Shown: positions 44,772 to 56,370, numbered from the stretch's first letter. The stretch is 64,000 nucleotides of DNA from Tricholoma matsutake (GCA_026075535.2 AP026540.1:7130001-7194000); one strand, 5' to 3'. Translations and numbers: made by a program. The notes: generated from the letters alone by a model not told the origin.

Positions 44772-45921
44772 TTAATTGACTTTTGGGACTGCTACATCCC
44801 ATGGACCACTGATCTCACTAAAGAGGTGGCGGTGATTAGCACAACAGAGACCTGACACGACGTTAGAGTACGCACTTTTTATACTTTTGAGCCCACATCA
44901 GGAGCGCCGGTGCCAAGAAGACTACGAACACAAGAGTAGCAGACAAGATACACGCTATTGTTCGCGAGAGCGATGCAGTGAGAGTCACGGCGGAAAGGTA
45001 CAAGGATAACGTCAAAAAACACTGTATGACCACAGATGAGGCCTGTGCACCATATATTTAGTTGAAACAATATATAAACAAGATTTTCAAGGTACCCGCA
45101 GACGATGGCGTAAGATTGGGAACAATGCAAATGCTTGGACAGAGAGCAGGATCAACGCGAAAACCGCAACGTCAGTTTTTAAACGGGATGCCAAAACGAC
45201 CGATCCAGATACCGCCGCATTCTTTGACAAGACTGAGGTCAAACTTCATCCAAAACAATTAGATTATGTGTTTAAAGTATATCGCACTTGAGAATTACCG
45301 TTCCCGAGCATACTCGTCAGGTTTTAGTGAAGTGTAGTCTGCGAGAAGGGTGTTTAGAAGAAACAGAACAGCAGAAAGCGCCCAAATGGAATCTGAAGAT
45401 GTTGCCGCTGTCAGGGTCCTCAGAACCGGCGACAGTGACATAAGGGCAAGTAACATCATAATAGATGACTTCAGGGCTTTGAGATCTAACACATAAACTA
45501 TATTAGCATGAATCAGGAGTTGGGAGGAATACGAACGCGTGGCAGATCTGTTGGGCCATTCGGTAGTGGGATGATGAAGAAGCACCCAGACAGCATATCC
45601 GACTAAGAAACACCCGACTGTTATCCATATAACGATGCGAGCATCTAACAATTGCTTTCTAAGACGAACGAAGGTCCCCAAGAAGATAAATATTGTCGAA
45701 ATATGCTGAGCAACTGAGCACGAGAGCAATACCAATGGCCAGTATGTATAAGGCCTGAAGTTGGCTGAGCTGAGAGATCAAAAGATGGTCAACTCAAGTC
45801 TGGCCGACGTACTATTCCTCTTCAAGGATGACAAAAACGAAGTTGTAGGGACGTAGTTATCTTGAAAAGATTGCCGGCTCCAGAGGGTCTTTTCCCATTC
45901 CTGTCCCACTAGCTGGGACAT
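44772..45921 (-). CDS. gpi2: GPI-GlcNAc transferase subunit PIG-C/GPI2
   Basis: This membrane subunit belongs to the ER complex that transfers GlcNAc to phosphatidylinositol in the first step of GPI-anchor synthesis. The start MSQLVGQEWEKTLWSRQSF at 45921 gives the conserved N-terminal Trp-Glu-Lys and DNYVP motifs. Later blocks are SPVLRTLT, SSDSIWALSAVLFLLNTLLADY, VVLASRL and ALFPILRHRL, and the final exon gives QKYKNEISGPWDVAVPKVN with stop at 44772, the typical PIG-C tail. Multiple transmembrane segments are evident. At least five short introns. Convergent with bZIP, 279 bp between stops. Confidence 0.87.
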
Positions 45922-46483
45922 TTAAGTCATATGCACCGATTAAACTTGAACGTTTTGAACGTTTGAACGTTGAAACGAAGCTGTGAAGCTTTTGTGATGG
46001 TAGGAACTTCCTACGTAAGCTTTGAATTGAACTTACATAATCAATGGTTAGGCAGCCCGTATCCGAGGAAGTATCACAAGTAATAAGTATCTTTTCTAGT
46101 TCACGACTAGTTGATTCAGCAACTGTCATAGTGCTAGTATTTCTTGCCAACGTCCGTTTTCACACTGTCAATATACTACATAGTGGTATCCGGCCGTGCA
46201 CCATAGACAGACCGAAATAACAATTCAAAAACGGCTTGAATGTGGGAGAACGTGTGAACATTGAAGAATTAAATTATTGTTGTGCGGCTACATCCACGGG
46301 AGCAAGGTCGAATAGGGCCCGGGCTGTCGGCACCCACAATGTCTACTCGGATTTTGGCATGTTAATGAGGCAGGAACGGCGAGACGATGGATATATACAT
46401 CTAAATTCCAGAGCACCCCCGCTGTCTGAAACCTCAAATGTCACGAGACTGATCTCTCGTTGATGAATCGTAGCATTAAAACC
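45922..46483. other. Intergenic region upstream of the PIG-C gene
   Basis: A minus-strand frame (to 46150) overlaps the PIG-C first exon in another frame and looks spurious. Nothing else was recognised apart from a short near-repeat GAACGTTTTGAACGTTTGAACGTT at about 45950. Confidence 0.4.
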
Positions 46484-46851
46484 TCAATCCCACTGATATG
46501 ACAAATCGTGAGCTCTTAATCTAGAAGCATATTCGCAGCAACATACTACCAGGTTTTCTTCCTGCTGAGTTGAAGGTTTAGGTGGCTTCGCCAACTGCGA
46601 GGCGAGCTTTCCTTGGTTCGGGTTAGAGGCGGATGTACCCCTCGCATGCGCCTACATGTACATTCCAGAAAGTTTTAAAGCGGCCGACGATGATAACCGT
46701 GACTAACCGCCTTCAGCCGGCGCTCTGCAGCTTCTGCCGCGGCGGCGCGAGGATCGCTTCTAGATGGATCTCCTGGATTTGTGGAAGATGACGATGCCAG
46801 GACAGTATGTCCAGACGAATGTGCCCCAGATTTCGAACACAGTGAACCCAT
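46484..46851 (-). CDS. SVIP-like small myristoylated protein (84 aa)
   Basis: Three exons (46851-46708, 46651-46550, 46492-46484) encode a protein starting MGSLCSKSG, a consensus for N-myristoylation at Gly2 with a nearby Cys for palmitoylation. An Ala-rich basic helix (SDPRAAAAEAAERRLKA) is followed by ARGTSASNPNQGKLASQLAK and the end WD. This pattern resembles small VCP/p97-interacting protein (SVIP) homologues, which bind p97/Cdc48 at membranes through a VIM-type helix. The intron borders are GTTAGT..TGTAG and GTAGTA..TCAG. The assignment rests on motif memory; the exon structure reads cleanly. Confidence 0.65.
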
Positions 46852-47052
46852 AGCCACAAGTTGAACGGCGTTAAGCTCAACGTTGACGATACTAACATAC
46901 AAACCACGTGATAAATACAAATACAGGGGTTAAGTATTTTGACCTGGTGAACGAGGCATAGCTATGTAGTCTCTCATTCGCACATCTCGGTCTGCACTAT
47001 ATCCAAACCGAGAAAGGCCTAGCTCATACGTCTCTCGATGCGGCATCCAGGA

Positions 47053-47328
47053 CTAGTTGTACTCTCTCATCAGTGAACAATGCACCGCAATTGGCAGCGT
47101 ACTCACATCCCACCACCTTCTACCTGTGTTCCATGGCATGTCCGCACGTAGACCTGCTTTTATCATTCTGTTCTTTACACCAGCACCAAGGAGAAGTCCA
47201 AAAACTGTCAGCAGGAAGAGAGTGACTACCAGTTGGTCGCGTGGGGAATCGCGCTCTAGACAATTAGCCAGCAGGATGGTGGATACAAAGAGCGAGAAAC
47301 ATACGAAAACATCGTGCTTCCACATCAC
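47053..47328 (-). CDS. Unassigned membrane ORF (91 aa)
   Basis: The frame has two hydrophobic segments (VFVCFSLFVSTILLANC and LVVTLFLLTVFGLLLGAGV) followed by a basic stretch (KNRMIKAGLR). I do not recognise the family. An adjoining frame at 47424-47330 could be an upstream exon. It lies between the SVIP-like gene and the divergent actin-related gene. It may be one exon of a larger small membrane protein, or may not be coding. Confidence 0.3.
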   Translation of the reverse strand: MMWKHDVFVCFSLFVSTILLANCLERDSPRDQLVVTLFLLTVFGLLLGAGVKNRMIKAGLRADMPWNTGRRWWDVSTLPIAVHCSLMREYN

Positions 47329-47748
47329 CCTCCTTTCCGGTTGCCGTATCTGGATTTATATCGCCAAGGGATGCCCCAGCACATATAGGCAGATTTTGGT
47401 TCAAGCACCATTGCTTGGTACATGACAAACAAGGTTGGGAAGGATTATCCGGGATGTTCAGATGCAGAATGGAATAATTAGACTGGAAACATATGCCTTG
47501 GAAGAATGTAGAGTCAGCCTCAGTAGAATTAGATGGCGAGCATACATTTGCAAAAGTTGGTCGCTTCCCATTTGTTCAGAATAGCATTCGCCGAGATCTG
47601 AAAAAAGTTGGCAGACAGTTGAGAGAATTGAGAATGAGACTCACGAAAATTGAAAGAAAAAGGACAGCAAAGATGAAAGGGCGTTGCGACATGGTGGACG
47701 TGTTATTGTGACATTGCCCCGTGTAACATCACTTTTCTACTCTCTAAC

Positions 47749-49327
47749 ATGTCCGCAGAATTTGACGATGTTCTCACAAATCAACCTGTCGTCATTGACA
47801 ATGTTGGTGGTGCTTCAAAGAACGAGCAACTCTTGTCTTATCCGTCTTTTTACAGGGCTCAGGAACCATTAAGGCTGGTTTTGCAGGCCAGGACCATCCG
47901 AAGTGTTTCTTTCCGTCTTTGTGCGTCTTGACGGTTAGGGTCGACCTTCAGCACTAATTCTCATCCGTTGATGTTTCCGTTTTCGTGCCAGTGTTGGACG
48001 ACCAAAGCATATACGCGTCATGGCGGGTGCGTTAGAAGGAGATGTATTCATCGGGAGACGTGCCCAAGAGTTCCGTGGCTTGCTGAAAATCAAATACCCC
48101 ATGGAACATGGAATTGTTACCGACTGGGATGATATGGAACGTATTTGGAATTGGGTTTATGCAGAGGAGCTGGGGACTCTGAGTGAAGAGGTTAGTCTGC
48201 GCTTCGTTAGTCTCACAGCAGATGATTTTAAGCTTGTGACCTCTAGCATCCTGTATTATTGACAGAGGCGCCACTTAATCCTAGGAGCAATCGAGATGTT
48301 GCAGCACAGATATTCTTCGACACCTTCAACGTTCCGGCCCTATTCACATCTGTACAGGCAGTCCTTTCTCTGTGTGTATCATTTCTGAGCGACTTGCTGT
48401 TTATTCAACACAAATTCGCATCTAGGTACTCGTCAGGAAGGACAACAGGCATAGTTCTTGATTCTGGGGATGGCGTTACACATGCAGTTCCCGTTTTTGA
48501 AGGTTTCTCAATGCCACACGCCGTCCGCCGTGTAGACGTGGCAGGAAGGTGATGTTGCTAGCTCTAACGTCCTGCCGTTGTCTCACTTGTTGAATTTCAG
48601 GGATGTGACGGATCATCTTCAATTACTCCTTCGTAAATCTGGTCATCACTTGCATACCACTGCCGAGCGTGAGGTTGTTCGCACAATGAAGGAGAAGTGC
48701 TGTTATGTAGCACTTAACCCGGCCAAGGAAGAAAAAGATACGTCGGGACGTGGAGAAGAATTTAGACTCCCAGATGGAAACGTCGTTCAGGTATTTCTAT
48801 CTCGAATATAAAGTGCAAGGTATCCTGAGCAAGCCTTCCCAGCTTGGCCCAGAGCGTTTCCGTGCGCCAGAAATTCTATTCAACCCTGAGTTGATCGGTC
48901 AGGAATACGCTGGAGTGCATCAGGTCGTCGTCGATTCTATCAATCGTGTGGATTTAGACCTTCGGAAAAGCCTGTTCTCAAATGTTGTGCTTAGTGGTGG
49001 CAGCACGCTGTGTCGTGGTCAGCACAATCTAGCTTGGTCTAAATTTGCCTTGATCTCATTGACCACACGTAGGCTTTGGCGACAGATTATTAAATGAAGT
49101 GAAGAAACTCGCTTTGAAAGACATTAAAATCAAAATTTATGCGCCTCCCGAACGAAAATATTCCACATGGATAGGTGGCTCCATATTGGCTGGTCTCAAT
49201 ACGTTCAAGAAGGTACGTCGGTGAATCATACTGCGAGAAGTGTGCTGAACATGTCGAGTAGATGTGGATATCGGCTGAGGAATATCAAGAAGATCCAGAC
49301 ATAATCCATAAGAAAGCAGGCTTCTAG
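47749..49327 (+). CDS. arp1: Actin-related protein 1 (centractin)
   Basis: Arp1 forms the short filament of dynactin, the dynein activator required for nuclear movement in hyphae. Exons 47749-47802, 47856-47920, 47992-48190 and 48247 onward read [34 protein letters not shown]. Later blocks are [72 protein letters not shown] and [17 protein letters not shown]. These are actin-fold phosphate and adenosine motifs with Arp1-type divergence. The end [18 protein letters not shown] replaces the actin C-terminus. At least seven introns. Confidence 0.92.
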
Positions 49328-49568
49328 GTTCTAACCACTGTAATATCTAGGGCTTCTGATCAGTTTCTGACTTGCGAAACTTCGTATGATACCCGTACGT
49401 ATACTCCGTAACCTAATACCAACTTGCTGTTTGCGCGGTAAGGCATATATACACACGCGTGCATAAAGTTCATAGTAGTGTTGGCATAAGCAGCCATATC
49501 GTAGCAAGACACGTAAAAAAAGCATGTCATTGAAAAAGGTAGACAAGAATCGATGTTAGGCATATCCA
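49328..49568. terminator. Convergent 3' region between arp1 and rps24
   Basis: 241 bp between the two stop codons, without a clear coding frame. Both transcripts must end here; no specific polyadenylation signal could be assigned. Confidence 0.4.
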
Positions 49569-50168
49569 CTACTTGCCCTTCTTGGGGGGCTCAGCAGCCT
49601 TGACCTTCTTCGTGCCGCGCAGCTGAACAACAGAATTGTCACACAACACAACGGTTGCAGAAAACAAATATTCACCTTCTTCGCACGATTTTTACGTTCT
49701 TTCCGCAGCTTACGGGAAGGTTTCTCGATCTTGGACGCTAACCCAGACTATAAATGAAAGAGTCAGACCATATTGGTCACAGGATAATGACTATCGCAAC
49801 GTACCCTGATCAATCGATATCTCGGTTCAAACTTCTTTTGCGACGCCTCGTCATCATAGATCAGGGCAAACCCAGTACTTCTTCCTCCACCAAACTGGGT
49901 CCTAAAACCAAATGTGACCACTCGGTTCTTGTCGGTCTTGTAAAGAGCAGCGAGCTTCTCTGATAGCTCTGCCTTGGACACATTGGGACGTGACGGATGG
50001 AGAACATCGAGAACAAATTGACGGCGAGCCAGCAGACGGTTAGTTATAAATTTGCGCGTGCGCAGAGTGATAGGTGCTGAACTGTCGGCCTGTAAAAGTC
50101 GAAGTCAGTCAACGATAATGATGAATTTCAATTGCCCAAGTGGCACTGGGATAAAGGTGATTTACCAT
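49569..50168 (-). CDS. rps24: 40S ribosomal protein S24 (eS24)
   Basis: The first exon holds only the start codon (50168-50166), followed by GTAAAT and an intron ending TTTACAG before [20 protein letters not shown]. The main exon carries [21 protein letters not shown] and the highly conserved [20 protein letters not shown]; the last exons give [16 protein letters not shown] and a Lys-rich tail ending PPKKGK. Two further introns are at about 49803-49749 and 49677-49624. Length (about 137 aa) and sequence fit eS24 throughout. It is divergent from the gene at 50384. Confidence 0.95.
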
Positions 50169-50383
50169 GGGTCTGAAGATGCCAGAGACAGCAATTTGTC
50201 AGTGACTTTGATCTGCTATCCGCCGGCGGGGAAAACTTGGCTCGTTCTTTTGATGTTGAGGCCGACGCTATTTCTGGTGGCTGAAGGAACTGCACAGTAC
50301 GAACGGCATATTCCGAAAAGAATTCACGTGACTTGAGAAGGCGCGGAACTTGCCATGTATTCATATATAATAAATAATAAAAT

Positions 50384-51135
50384 ATGACTTCGTCAACTAA
50401 CTTTGCTTACTTCTCCCCCTACGTGCGTCCGACAGCCTCAGTCTTAGTATACAGAAATTGACATTATCTAGACCCCGCCACCCGATGATCGTTCTTATTC
50501 CTCTTCGTTACCGACTGACGCATCTCCATCGCATGTGCCCGAAACTTCATATCAGTCAGGTGGCGTCCCTGCGTTTAGCGCTTTCTCCTTCAGACATGGT
50601 ACACTACCGGCATCTCAAGAACAGCAGAATCCATGGGAAACACGGTACGGCTTGAGAGTCGATGTTCTGGCTGCCATTGCGTATATACTTGGGCCTGTCT
50701 CAGGTGCGCTTTTCGAATCAATCTCAGTGTCCAACTATGACATCCTTCATAGCTTTGACTTTGCTAGTACTGGAGACACGTAATGACTATGTTCGTTTTC
50801 ATGGTATGTGATTGTTGGTGGAATCATGCAATCCAGCCGCTCACGCGATTAACAGCCTACCAATCGGCTCTCTTAACGACGCCATTGATATTTCTCCGAA
50901 TATTTGTATCCCTTGTCCAATCCTCGCCGTGGATGCAGACGTTCTTCACCCTCCTTCTCATTCTTCCCCAAGGATTTATGGTGTATGTCTTTCGACGGTT
51001 ATCCGTTGTTACATTACTCACGGCGACGAACCTGTAAGGATTCGAGCATATCTCGACGCCTCGCAGCATGGTCTGGTACATTTCCATCTCCCACTGACTG
51101 GCTTCCTTGCCGAACGTTGGTTGGCAGAAGAGTGA
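50384..51135 (+). CDS. Tic20/UPF0132-type membrane protein
   Basis: Start MTSSTNFAYFSPY, intron, then a Ser/Pro-rich region and NPWETRYGLRVDVLAAIAYILGPVSG, intron, VLETRNDYVRFH, intron, AYQSALLTTPLIFLRIFV..TFFTLLLILPQGFMV, intron, AYLDASQHGLVHFHLPLTG and RWLAEE-stop. The pattern of three to four membrane segments with a conserved NDYVRFHAYQS motif matches the UPF0132/DUF4870 (Tic20-like) family of fungal integral membrane proteins. No biochemical function is established for the fungal members that I know of. Confidence 0.75.
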
Positions 51136-51344
51136 ACATTCAACGTTTTATTCTGTCTCTCGCTTGTTTATCACGCACATTCGTGATATATCATTTCTGC
51201 ATTGTATAACTTTATCTGCGTAGTATCATCACACTTCAGCGTATACGAGAAGAAGATTAGGGAAAGCAAGGCATAGATGTACGTGTAATTAGAAGTAGTT
51301 GGATATGGATACAAGTGTATGCGTCGATTGCATGGAAATAGCGT

Positions 51345-52220
51345 TCAGAGACAGAGCCCTACAATATAAACGCCCATGCTGCAAGACATCGTCGTTGTTT
51401 GTCCAATGATAGCCTTCAAAAGAGGTTGAAGGGCGTTGATTGTCGCATCAGCCACGTTTTCGCACAAGTCGAGAAGATTATCCAGGATACATTTCACTTG
51501 GTAAACAACTGAGCGGCGAGGTCAGAAGAATTTCTACCCTCGACATGAAACGACTTACTAGGACCGAGAAGTGGGCCTAGTATTGGCATTTCATCGACGA
51601 TGACAGAAATATCCCCGAGGGCAGACTTGTTGAGATCGACTATTTCCTTGAGGAGTGTTTCAAGATCATTCGTGGAATCATAGAACTTGAGGCCTTTGTC
51701 AGAACCGAGTGAGGCGAGCAATGTTTGAAGATTGAAGAGGTTGGATTGGTACGCTGATGCTTGAGAAATGCAGCTGTTTTGAAAATCAACATCATTTGGG
51801 TCCACATTAGAAGATCGCTTGGCAAGAGACTCTACAAGGCTGATGGATGAATAGTTGTATACCCAAGGCATAGATGTACACACGTAGTTTATTGCGATTT
51901 TCCTTTGCTTGATGGTAGTATTGCCAAAGGGCATCTCGCCGAGGCAATAGGCGTGTTGTAGAAGAATGTGCAGCGTTTGTGGGACTTAAGGAACGAAAAT
52001 CCGTCGAGATATCCCTCCCGAGTAACACCATGCTGGCGAGCGGGCGTTCATCCTGAGTCGCGTTCAATTCGGTGCGTAAGGAAAGGGTGGCAGTCATGTA
52101 GGCGCGAGTTGAAGATATCGGAACCGGCGAGGCCATAACACATAGTTTTGACTGACTAGAAAAAATAATCAAGGCAGCGGCGTGCAACGCGAGAAGAACC
52201 GTGTTAAACATTGAAGGCAT
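51345..52220 (-). CDS. Secreted protein of unknown function, basidiomycete-type
   Basis: The start MPSMFNTVLLALHAAALII gives a hydrophobic signal-peptide-like N-terminus (an upstream in-frame start at 52271 is possible). A first exon ending ENRNKLR joins, after a 42-nt intron (GTGTAC..TCAG), to SLVESLAKRSSNVDPNDVDF, then QNSCISQASAYQSNLFNLQTLL, a helical region with five or more predicted turns. A second intron leads to the C-terminal exon (VYQVKCILDNLLDLCENV...GLCL-stop at 51345). I do not recognise a named domain. A TATA box (TATATAAAG) lies about 120 bp upstream at 52345-52337. Confidence 0.65.
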
Positions 52221-52336
52221 AAGTCTCTTGACGAGTGGGCGACTAGCGCTTGTCAAATATTGCGCGAACACAAGAAAAAGATGGCGGAGGAAACTGACAA
52301 ACGGGAGAAGGAAGAGAGAAATTTAACACAGCGTCC

Positions 52337-52345
52337 TTTATATAA
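52337..52345 (-). promoter_or_regulatory. TATA box of the secreted-protein gene
   Basis: TATATAAAG on the minus strand, about 117-125 bp upstream of the chosen start codon, in a region otherwise free of open frames. Confidence 0.45.
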
Positions 52346-52563
52346 CCACACCCTAAACCTTATTCCATCTCGCGTGCTGATTGGCTCAAAATGTAAGACG
52401 CGTCCAATCACGTGACGACTACTAAACATCGATCTACTAACCTATAAATAGTGTTCCTGACAAAAACGAAGAAAACTATCGTGAATGAACCCAACCGAAG
52501 AAAAACCCGATAGATAATAATAAATTGGAGCAGGGCACTTGCCTCGGGAGAACCAGAGGCAGA

Positions 52564-53410
52564 TTACTTGAGGGGAATACAAGACGTTCCATGCGGAGCA
52601 AGCTCGAAACCTCCAGCGCAGGTATACACTATGACAAAATGTAAAATGTGTCATCAGTACAGAGATCCTGGAGGACTTACCAGCACAGTGTCCTTGTTCG
52701 CATCCAACATTCCATGCGCCAGGAATAGCAGTACAATCTTGACCCCTGCCTAGCGATACACAACCCCCGCACGATTCGAGCTCGGTGGTGGTATCCAAGC
52801 ACTCATAGTCTCCACGCCACGCGCCCACGATCGGACAAGCATCAAGTCCAGCAGGGCAAAGATGGGTAGGACGAGTTTTGCGATGGACGTATCGCTTGTA
52901 ATTATGACCACTTGCATTGCTCTGGCTATCCCCTTCTTGTCCATCGCTATTCCTATGATTATCCTGTCCATCTTCTCCTGCACCTTGCCCCAAATGTCCG
53001 GAAGGAGCAGATGGGGGAGGAGTAGTGGGTGTGTGCGTTTGCACGCATTTACGGAGTGTTGAAATCCAGTCCCAATTTTTAGGACACTGGGGAGGAGGGC
53101 CGTGCGCAGGAGGAGGGTGATATGGTACACAGCATCCTTGCTTGTCCCCCCAGTAATGACTGGAAGGACATTCGGTATCTTTGGGCGGCGAAGAAGGGGG
53201 CGTTAAAGGACCGCCATTACGCAGGCAGCATGCACTAGCTTCGTACCTATGCCTGCGGTATGAGTTTAAACATCCAAGAATCAAGTTTCGGACGAACCAA
53301 AATTCATCCTGCGAGCATTCCTTAGAACTGACGACGGCACTGGACACAGCGAAAGGCAGGGCAATAGCTAGAAAGGTCAGAGCAATTCCAACACGTGATA
53401 TCAATGTCAT
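52564..53410 (-). CDS. PriA-like cysteine-rich secreted protein
   Basis: The N-terminus MTLISRVGIALTFLAIALPF is a signal peptide. The mature part has many Cys residues, a Pro-rich middle (PPPAHGPPPQCP, TPTTPPPSAPSG) and the C-terminal block CPAGLDACPIVG, YECLDTTTELESCGGCVS and GRGQDCTAIPGAWNVGCEQG, which is characteristic of PriA, known from mushroom fruiting tissue. An intron after CAG leads to a short last exon (FELAPHGTSCIPLK-stop at 52564), so the 322-aa single-frame reading overruns the true end. Role in fruiting is family knowledge, not shown here. Confidence 0.85.
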
Positions 53411-54406
53411 AGTATGGCACCAATCGAAACGAAAGAGGTTTGAAATGAGTGACTAGTACAGTATGTACAGGAAGACGCAGACGTGGAGAGAGAATTAAGA
53501 AGAGCGCGCGTATGTACTTTTCAGTTATATCACCAAAATACCAAACGGAATGCCATGGCAACAAGCTTGACATTTTCGATCACATAGGACCAGATAGGAC
53601 CACATGCGGCTCAAAAGTTTGTTGACAGTTATCGCACGCACTCCGGGAGCGGTCAAAAAGCCATCAAATGTTTCAAACTCCGCGCAGTTTGCCTTGTTCT
53701 TGATTTTGCGTGTTAATCCCTGCTAATCTCTGCTAATCCGTGGACTGAACTGGCCTAAGCATAAATTGATCGGTAGATTAGGAGCATTTAAGAAAAATGA
53801 GTACACATACACACATCTATATAATTAGCCGACATCAATCAAATCCTGATGTTTGGCCGCGAACATCAAGGGTCATATATGTAAATTGAACCGTAAATTG
53901 ACCTCCATTTACGACTAATTATAGCTTAATTATCGGCTATTCGCCAAAACTATTTAACGCACTTATGTAATGATCGAGCTATGTTACATATATAGTAAAA
54001 TCAGTGCAAGAAGCTGCATCTTATGTTGAAACTTGAGGGGACCACTCCAGGCCTAATAATTCTGAGCGCCTTTCATTTCAGAGGGGAGGTAGGTAGGACA
54101 ATGCACTAATCATCTTTATTTATTTTGTTTTTAGAAACAGGTCGGTGTCATTTCTGGGCGCAGTAGCTGCCATTCTACGAGAAGCGATTTTTTTTTGTTT
54201 CAAAAAGTAAGGGCGCCGTCCCCGACGGAGGTGCGTTGACACGAAGGCACGACCGGCGGAGTTTTAAAAAAGCTACAGCACGCTGGCATCGGCAACGCGT
54301 GGTAAATTATCGAGTTGGGTGACTACGGCTCGATACGGAATAAAATAACAAAATAAAAAAATAAAGCAAACAGATACTGAAAAGGGAGGACTATTTGATT
54401 TGGCAC
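53411..54406. other. Gene-free region between the PriA-like gene and the right nest
   Basis: About 1 kb. It includes the PriA-like promoter, AT-rich sequence with CTAATCTCTGCTAATC near-repeats (about 53720), a T-run and a GC-rich hairpin-like stretch near 54210. No coding frame or TIR pair was recognised. Confidence 0.45.
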
Positions 54407-54408
54407 TA

Positions 54409-54789
54409 CTATCATTGACCCTAGTGCAAGAAGACCCATTGGTGCAAGATTTGACATTTAAGTGGCTCAGCTTCAACTTCTCCCTTCATGAAATTTTCTA
54501 CATATGGGTGTCATATCTAATATACATATTCCAGGGGTCTGTCGAGTGTGAGTAGGAAAAACTTCATTTTTGCAAGATTGCAAACACTGCTAAATTTGGC
54601 AGGGGATTTGTAACCCATTTTTGCATCTCGGTACAACTTAGCTTAGCTTCCCTCAAAAAATCAGAAAAAATCACTAATGGAATCTTGAGATGGTACAGTA
54701 TATGACAGACTTGAAGTGGGAAAAGATCTGAGCATGTTGAAAAGTTAGGCCACAAGTGCAAGATTCTTGCACTACTGGGTCAATGATAG
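54409..54789. mobile_element. TA-flanked MITE (381 bp)
   Basis: Inverted termini CTATCATTGACCC(T/AGT)AGTGCAAGAA are present at both ends and are flanked by TA (54407-54408 and 54790-54791), suggesting mobilisation by a Tc1/mariner-type transposase. The short antisense frames inside (54273-54476, 54564-54761) are probably not genes. Confidence 0.7.
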
Positions 54790-54791
54790 TA

Positions 54792-55298
54792 TATATTCTC
54801 GAAGCCTGCTGTCTTCCATAAGCATGGCTTACATCACACTGCTATTATGACATATTTGCATACTTATCACTCTCTCATTCATCTTTTTGCTATCTTCTTT
54901 ACTTTGAACCACCACCTCATACTATGATAAGCTAGCTCTAGATCTTTGGAATACTACACCATATCTTGTTATGTCTTGTGTGACCAGAAGTGAGTGCTAG
55001 TATTCTATTGCCTCTCTGCCCTCCCTTTTTTCAGTGCTTGTCTCTCTCCATATTGGGGACAGCCTCACACTCTTTTTAAAGCAACAATTATGGTGTATCT
55101 TATCTGAAACCATGGGCAGTTCACTTCAAAACTGTCTTGGTTGCCTTCTATCATGACTCCCCTCACTACTCACAGTAGGGGTTGTCAACTTACACAGGCT
55201 ATTGGAAGAATGCCTGAGCATTCAACACTAAGGTCATGCAAGAGTAAAGTGGAACAGAGTATATTGTCATGATGATGAGATAAGGATATAGTGCATGG
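54792..55298. other. Unassigned AT-rich stretch
   Basis: No gene or repeat structure was recognised; possibly the interior or flank of the retroelement that contributed the LTR to its right. Confidence 0.35.
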
Positions 55299-56370
55299 TG
55301 ATAGGTCCACCAGCCAGTACAAGCTTGGAAATTGATTTTGCGGATTCGCAGATAGTCAACACACAGCCACAGACATTCACGATCAACCCTCAATCATTTC
55401 ACATCTATTTTCGGCATCTTTTGAACCTTTTTCGACTATTTTGCAAGCTTCCGATCAAATTTCGGACATTTCGAAGATTTTGCACTTTTAGATTCTACTT
55501 CGCACACTTCAGCATGGGCCCCCAACACTTTGCATGCTTCCCATCACTTCCCCTTTACATAATCGACTTTGACGAACCACATTTCGGCTATATTCATGCA
55601 GCACACATCACCTCGAGGTGCATCACGATGTTTTGCAATATTTTTGTGATATTTGCAATATTTAGCCAATTCTAGAACAAAAGGACAGTCTATATTTCAA
55701 TTTATTGTCTCCCATACTCCCTAGACTTGTGGTTATTGTTCCATATCGGTTATCACTTCATCCCTGAAGTCCATATGTTTTATTTTGCCTCATGTTCTCC
55801 ACATGCCCACTATTGCCTTTTGGGTACTATCTCTTTTTAACCTACAAAACCTTGTATTATCGACGATGAATAACAAGGGAAGCGTCCCCCAAGTATAGTA
55901 TTAGTAGTGGAGAGCTAAAACTCTCTTCTCATCATTTGAGTCACAAGTTTTAGTCCAAAAAGTCTTCAGATTTTGTCAAAACTTGTTCATCCTCATTTTG
56001 CCTCTCGATATTATTGTCATCCTCTTGTGTTCATTGTCGCTCACCTCTCACATCATTTATCAACCTTTCCATCACTCACCAATATCTTCGCAGTTCATTT
56101 CACAATCTCAAAAAATATTGCAACAGCTCAAAAAATATTGCAACACCTCAAAAAATATTGCAACAGCTCAAAAAATATTGCAACACCTCAAAAAATATTG
56201 CAACACCTCGAAACTACTTCGCACATCCCGAACTTTGTTCGGATCATCTAGTTTGTTATTATTGGAGATCGGTGAAAGTTTAGAATGAATCGCAACCTTC
56301 CTCTGACTTGTGTTATACTGAATAGGACCATTTTAGGTGTTTTGTTTGGGTTTCTGGGTTGAGTATCATC
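55299..56370 (+). repeat. LTR of gypsy family E (about 1.07 kb)
   Basis: It begins TGATAGGTCC, as in the gypsy B LTR start, shares with it the block GGACAGTCT...TTTTGCCTCATGTTC...CTACAAAAC..GTATTATC..AATAACAAG, and ends GGGTTGAGTATCATC. The last 90 bp recur at 25981-26079. No 5-bp duplication was found, and the right end runs directly into a hAT-like terminus, so whether it is solo is unclear. Confidence 0.7.
56107..56206 (+). repeat. Tandem repeat, five 20-bp units
   Basis: Five perfect copies of CTCAAAAAATATTGCAACA plus a last base alternating G, C, G, C, C. It lies inside the family E LTR. Confidence 0.95.

Noticed and set aside
45857..46150. 97-aa frame as the N-terminus of the PIG-C protein
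   Set aside because: It runs in a different frame; the start at 45921 gives the conserved WEKTLW and DNYVP motifs directly.
47493..47711. 72-aa basic frame just upstream of arp1
   Set aside because: No recognised domain, and it ends 38 bp before the arp1 start; more likely part of its leader.
52442..53410. 322-aa single frame as the full PriA-like protein
   Set aside because: After the GHCAG residues the frame enters an intron; splicing gives a short conserved-looking end with a stop at 52564, so the last 80 or so residues are not coding.
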